Assembly (NCBI RefSeq): GCF_001540865.1
Contig: NC_033645.1
Location: 3,156,773-3,220,772 of the forward strand
DNA length: 64,000 nt
DNA from: Ananas comosus
Taxonomy: Eukaryota > Streptophyta > Magnoliopsida > Poales > Bromeliaceae
Reading direction: 5' to 3'
Shown here: positions 59,309 through 64,000 of the stretch, one piece after another
Position numbering within the stretch: position 1 is the stretch's first letter
How the letters are laid out: every line of letters starts with the position of its first letter
Notes under the pieces: model-generated
Told to the model about the DNA's origin: nothing
What the model saw: only the letters and a program-made list of their open reading frames with translations
The model's database searches: none
Program-made: the position numbers and the translations under genes

Positions 59309-59904
59309 GGCTTGTTTGGTTCATCCAATTTGAATATGAAATGGGAATCGATTTGATCAAATCCGGTTAATTTTGTTTGGTTCGCATGAATCGGTTTGGA
59401 ATTCCTATTACGGATTGGAATGGGAATGACCCATTAGCCTTTAACTTGATTCCGGTCTTCTAGTCCGGATTGAGATTTCATTCCGGAAGCCCATTAAGTT
59501 CTCGAAGCTCATGTGACCATCTCACCCTCCTTCTATTCACCTCTTTCTCATCAAAAAAAAAAAAAAAACCTATCCTCTTTCAAAACCCTATCCCTAACCC
59601 ACATCAATAAAAGTTTTTAAAAATAAATTTGATATTTTTTTTGAAAAACTTATTAGAGAATAGTATTATATTTTTCATAAATTTTAAATAATATAAATTT
59701 ATATTTGAGAGTAAAATTAGTATTATAGTATCTTATAATTTTTTTAGTTTATACGAATCAAACAATGAAATGTAAATAACTCATTCCAATTCCCAATCCA
59801 CAAATAAACCAAACGTCTTGGGGGAGTGGGCCATTCCAATTATCATTCTAACTCATTCCCACTCCATTATCCATTCCAATTCCACTCTTGAACCAAACAA
59901 GCCG
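59309..59904. mobile_element. Tourist-like MITE
   Basis: The left end gggcttgtttggttcatcc and right end (reverse complement) cggcttgtttggttcaag form inverted repeats. They are flanked by TAA at 59306-59308 and 59905-59907. Subterminal blocks with cattccaatt / aattggaatg extend the symmetry. No coding capacity. Confidence 0.8.
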
Positions 59905-59907
59905 TAA

Positions 59908-60940
59908 TAGTATTGAGAAAAATGAAAAAACAAATTAGAAACACTGAAACTTATTTCTGATCTTATTTTAATGGTATAAAAGTTGCTCAAGATAATATTA
60001 TATTGCATTAAAAAGTTATGTATTTGAGCTGTTTGGATCATTCGGGAATCTGTTTGATTTTTTACCAAAAGTGTTCCAAAATTAAAGGGAGAAAATTGAA
60101 GGGAGAGGAAAATGAATGACTAAGATATGTGGCTTTCTCTTATTTTGTCTTAAGAAAATCACACAAATTTCATCTCCTTTGCAATTTACTACAAAATTAG
60201 TATTCTATAAATATAAAGGTGTCCAAATAGCTCTTGTCGAGAGAAAACAAACATAACTAATCAAGAGTTTTTTAATTAAATAAACAAATAATATCTTGTT
60301 TAGCCATGAGAACTTGGAATACCTTCGATTTACTCTTGTTTTGAAATTTGCCCCGTGAAATAGTGCCATTTTTTTTTTTTCCAAAATGCTCCTGCCTTTC
60401 AGAGTTTATCATAAACATTTTGAGTTTTAGAATGATTAAATTAAAAACTTGATACATTGAAAAGATGATTATTTAAAAAATATATATAAGAAATTGCCCC
60501 TTAAATAAACACCTCGCTTTTATAAGGTACCCAAACATGCCACATACTATATATGTGCATGATGAATTTTTCTTAATTGAGAAAGAAATAATCTTTTGAT
60601 CTCTTAAAAAGCAATAGCGTCGAGAAATTAAAGGTGAAATTATAATGAGATCTACCTGAATCATAATTTATTTTGATCGGATCATTAAATTAAAATTATA
60701 TTAATATTAATTTTAGTACTATAACTCTTTCCAAAAAAAAAAAAAGAAAAGAAAAGAAAAAGACCCTAGGAAAGGTACATCTAAGACTACAAATAATCGA
60801 CTCAAGGGTAGTTTCGTCAATTCAATTGTTTCGACGCGTGCGTCGCGCCGTGTCTCGCGGTGTTGTTCTCGTCCCCTCTATGCGACGTCGAAACTCGGCC
60901 CCACCAGGACGCTCAGCGGAGTGAGAATATCAACTCAAAT
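59908..60940. other. Intergenic, no gene seen
   Basis: AT-rich DNA with a poly-A/GAAAA stretch near 60733-60762. A short GC-richer patch at about 60830-60920 has no recognisable gene. Confidence 0.5.
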
Positions 60941-61318
60941 GCCGTTAGTTAATTCAGATTCGGTACGGATATAATTCGGATAAATTTTTTTTTAATTTTT
61001 AAATTTGTTGAAAAATACGATTAAAAAACGGATTCGATAATTATTCGGATAAGTGATTTATACGGATATTATACGTTCACCAATTAAAAATTCAAAATAA
61101 AAAATTCGACTATATATATAATAATTAATATACTATATATATTATTATTATAATTTTTATATATAGATTAAATATATTTAAAATTATAATAAATATATAT
61201 TAATAATATATTAGAGTTATATATTTAGAAATATTAATAAATAATTACAAATTTATAAATAAAATATTATATAATAATATTTTTATTTAAAAATAAAATA
61301 CAATATATTTATAAATAG

Positions 61319-61358
<40 letters not shown>

Positions 61359-61780
61359 TGAGAGGGAGGTCCACCGTGGATTTCCCTCTCATGCGGTCCA
61401 CTTGGCCAAAGTGGCCTCGTGAACCGCGCTCTATGAAAGAGCTCCCAACGTCGTGATTTTCTGCGGACGACCTCGGGCGAGACGGACGACGCAACCCACG
61501 GCCCTCTTGCTCTTTGTGCCTACCAGGGCGGCGGAGGTCCGGAGGAGGAGCAGGACGACAACACCGATGAGTTCGGCGACGAGAGCAGCGACAATGCGAC
61601 CGGCAGCCGCGATCGCCATTGCCCTTTTTTTTTGCCGAATAATTCGCGAATAATTATTTTTGACGAAAAATATGCATTTTTTTTCCGAATTTTTTAAAAA
61701 ATACGAAAATGACTGTTTAATTCATATCTTAAAAAATTCACGAATTATTCGTGAATTATTCGCGAATTTACTAACTAGGC
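60941..61780. mobile_element. AT-rich inverted-repeat element with a GC-rich core
   Basis: The left end gccgttagttaattcagatt and right end (reverse complement) gcctagttagtaaattcgcg are imperfect inverted repeats. Both subterminal regions carry repeated attcggata / attcgcgaa motifs. The middle has a long TA run (about 61325-61357) and then a GC-rich block (61358-61625). Probably a non-autonomous DNA element; family unknown. Confidence 0.55.
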
Positions 61781-61954
61781 CGATTTCTGATGTTATCACT
61801 CGATAAAAAGAAAAACATATGGCAAGCCATATATCTTGTATGAACAAATTAATAATATACATGTATATACATATCATTACGTAACATATATTGGAAACTA
61901 AGTAGTAATTATTGAATATACATCAGTAGTAAGCTATTATCTTCAAGCTTAAGA

Positions 61955-62056
61955 TTTTAGAATTTGTGCGTAAAGTGCTTATTGCGGCATTAGGTTCCTT
62001 TGCTTCTGTAATTGAAAAGCTTACTTGAGCCTTTACGCACAATAAAATTTTGATTT
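61955..62056. repeat. Short foldback (about 100 bp)
   Basis: Arms containing tgtgcgtaaag and its complement ctttacgcaca enclose a loop of about 50 bases. It could be a small MITE or an unrecognised RNA hairpin; nothing else supports an RNA gene. Confidence 0.5.
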
Positions 62057-63925
62057 ACCAAACACAGTGCTAGATATATATATATATATATATATGAGTG
62101 GAGCTAAGAAGAAAATAAAAGCAAGGCCTAATGTGTGCAGGATTAGTTAATCTGTCGCTGCATACCCAAAAGTCCCATCACTTTGACTGAAAATCACGTG
62201 TATATATATCTACATCTTTATACTAGATATTGACAATTCGATGATTTGGCTTGATCCCATATCATGTTATTTAATTGGACTATATTTAATCTAGTTTATA
62301 TTTAGAAAGTTAATTAAGAGAATTTTATAATCATATTAGGATAATAAATAGCAAATATCAATTTAATTTTCTACTTACCTTTTAAAGTTGTGAAAAAGTC
62401 TTATAAATATATGGGTGATTCTTTCAACAAAAAAAAATAAGAGAAACACAAAAATACCTAAAATATAAAGAAGATTTAATTTCGTGGTTCATTCTAAAGG
62501 ATTTTGAACAATAGATCATAGGCCAAATTAGTTTGTAACTCTATTTGCTTAGGATTTGGAACGTTTGAAGATCTTCATCAACAATTCAAGAACACATAAA
62601 TTGACTTCTACGCTTTGGGACCGATCGTGTTTGAAGAAAGGTTAATGCGACTTGCTTTTGTGGAAAAGGTACCGTCGAATACTTTTCCTGCATCCTACAC
62701 TTGCAAAACGCTCTATGGTGCTTGATTTTTTTAGTAACTATAGTGATTAATTAGTACATATAAATCAAATCTTGCAGTGTTTCATGCACAAACTATATTT
62801 GTTCAAAAAACTCTTTAAGTTATTATATATATACAAGAAATTATGTTAACTGATCACTAACTGGGAAGAATCCAAATTAGAAGCCCATTTTCAGCAGGTA
62901 ATTAAAATGTATTTCTCAAGGGGACAGGACATCAATTACATGGAGGGTCACGCATTTCAAAAAGCTGTTTATCGCAGTATATATGCAGTGGGAGACATGT
63001 ATATCATGAGCAAAAGCTTTTGTAGTTTTTGGTAATTAGTATTTACTACATATACACCGCACCCAGATTTGAGAACCCTGTCCCTGGTCCCATGAAACCA
63101 CAAAAATATAAAAAAAAAATGATTAAAACAATAAAAAATGAAAAAAGTAAATAAATATTTAAGTAGGGAGAAATAAGGAATAGAAGCCTCTCTACACTGT
63201 CCATTACCTCGCCAAAAAAGATCTCAAAGGCTTGTAGCCTGGGTTTCCTCGCTTTCCACACCAAACTCCTACAACACCAAGATAGTAATAGTAAAGCAAT
63301 GAAAATAGTGAAGTAATGATAAAGTAATAAATTAATAAATGGTCCACACCCAGCTAAGCATTCGAAAATTGTTCCCCGCTCCCGGTGCATCGACATACCA
63401 ATGCACCATCCATTTGTTATTAACTCTTAACCCACTAATTCTGACCATAAGATAGGCTAGATGACTCTTTATGTAATTCATTAATAGGGTAAAAAAAAAA
63501 CAATATTATACAATATATACGAGCATGCATCTCCACACACACAAAAAAAGAATGTATTCTCAACCAAGCTACAAATAACGTCTTATACGAGTTGTAAGCG
63601 TATCATCGCACACTGAGTTGCAGTCTTTTTTTAATTTTATTGAAAGCTGGTGATTGGATTCGAAATACTAATGCGATGAAAGAGTGATAAGTGATCGATG
63701 CCGAGGTAATTATAAGGATGCACATGGTGCAGGCAATAACTGATTCCCTCCTGAGTCTTATTTAATGGGTTATATATGCGTAATATTTATTACTGTTCTT
63801 TCGCTGTGTGGTTGCAGCTCAACCATTCAAGTTGCCATTAAGGTCTTTAGTGCTTGGTAGGTCAAGCCTTTATACTGGGCCTTCAATCTCCCTCTTCCCC
63901 CCACTTCTTTTACTGGTGCAACTGC

Positions 63926-63960
<35 letters not shown>

Positions 63961-64000
63961 GGAGGATAGAGATGGTGATTTGATCCCATGCAACTATATA
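62057..64000. other. Intergenic, no gene seen
   Basis: AT-rich DNA. A 116-codon minus-strand ORF (63046-63396) is hydrophobic but has no family motif. A (GA)n microsatellite lies at 63926-63957. The right end may be upstream DNA of a gene outside the window. Confidence 0.5.
63926..63957 (+). repeat. (GA)n microsatellite
   Basis: About 16 perfect AG units. Confidence 0.95.

Noticed and set aside
61431..61653. Two opposite short ORFs in the GC-rich block as genes
   Set aside because: Both are low-complexity, have no start context, and lie inside a repeat element.
63046..63396. 116-codon minus-strand ORF with hydrophobic segments
   Set aside because: No family motif, AT-rich composition, and the hydrophobicity follows from the T-rich coding frame. 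No promoter or splice context.

Overview
The window is nuclear DNA from a flowering plant. It has split genes with GT-AG introns, AT-rich intergenic DNA, many MITE- and SINE-type repeats, and four isolated N characters that look like gap marks (19209, 19679, 21161, 57737). First exons are GC-rich (ABCC5, TH2, GatB, GCN1), which suggests a monocot. The repeat style reminds me of pineapple, but that is a weak guess. I see no bacterial-type operon, CRISPR array or viral system.

Layout. 1.15-3.36 kb, plus strand: a five-exon GDSL esterase/lipase. 4.3-8.0 kb, minus: TH2, a fused TenA plus HAD-phosphatase protein of thiamin metabolism, convergent with the lipase. 8.1-10.8 kb: TH2 promoter, then a repeat zone with two SINE copies and a foldback element. 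10.8-18.8 kb, minus: an 11-exon ABCC5-type transporter. 18.5-21.0 kb: the ABCC5 5' end and promoter occur twice, head to tail, across a single N; this looks like two alleles joined by the assembly. 21-28.8 kb: gene-free DNA with a MITE, a SINE and degenerate terminal-repeat elements. 28.8-50.8 kb, minus: a complete 60-exon GCN1/ILITYHIA gene, for which I could place every exon in frame. 52.5-56.1 kb, minus: organellar GatB in eight coding exons. 57.2-58.1 kb, plus: a small LEA-type gene with ABA-response-like promoter motifs and a duplicated exon-intron unit. 58.1-64 kb: no gene seen; MITEs, an AT-rich inverted-repeat element with a GC-rich core, and microsatellites.

The genes do not form a pathway. 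GCN1 (translational stress signalling), GatB (organellar Gln-tRNA formation) and TH2 (thiamin cofactor supply) are housekeeping, ABCC5 is vacuolar transport, and the LEA and GDSL genes belong to stress and extracellular families. All exon boundaries were read by eye and checked for reading-frame continuity, without transcript data. I found no convincing undescribed system. The most informative oddities are the allelic-looking duplication at ABCC5, the LEA exon duplication, a SINE family with clear target-site duplications, and a GC-rich insert inside an AT-rich foldback element.
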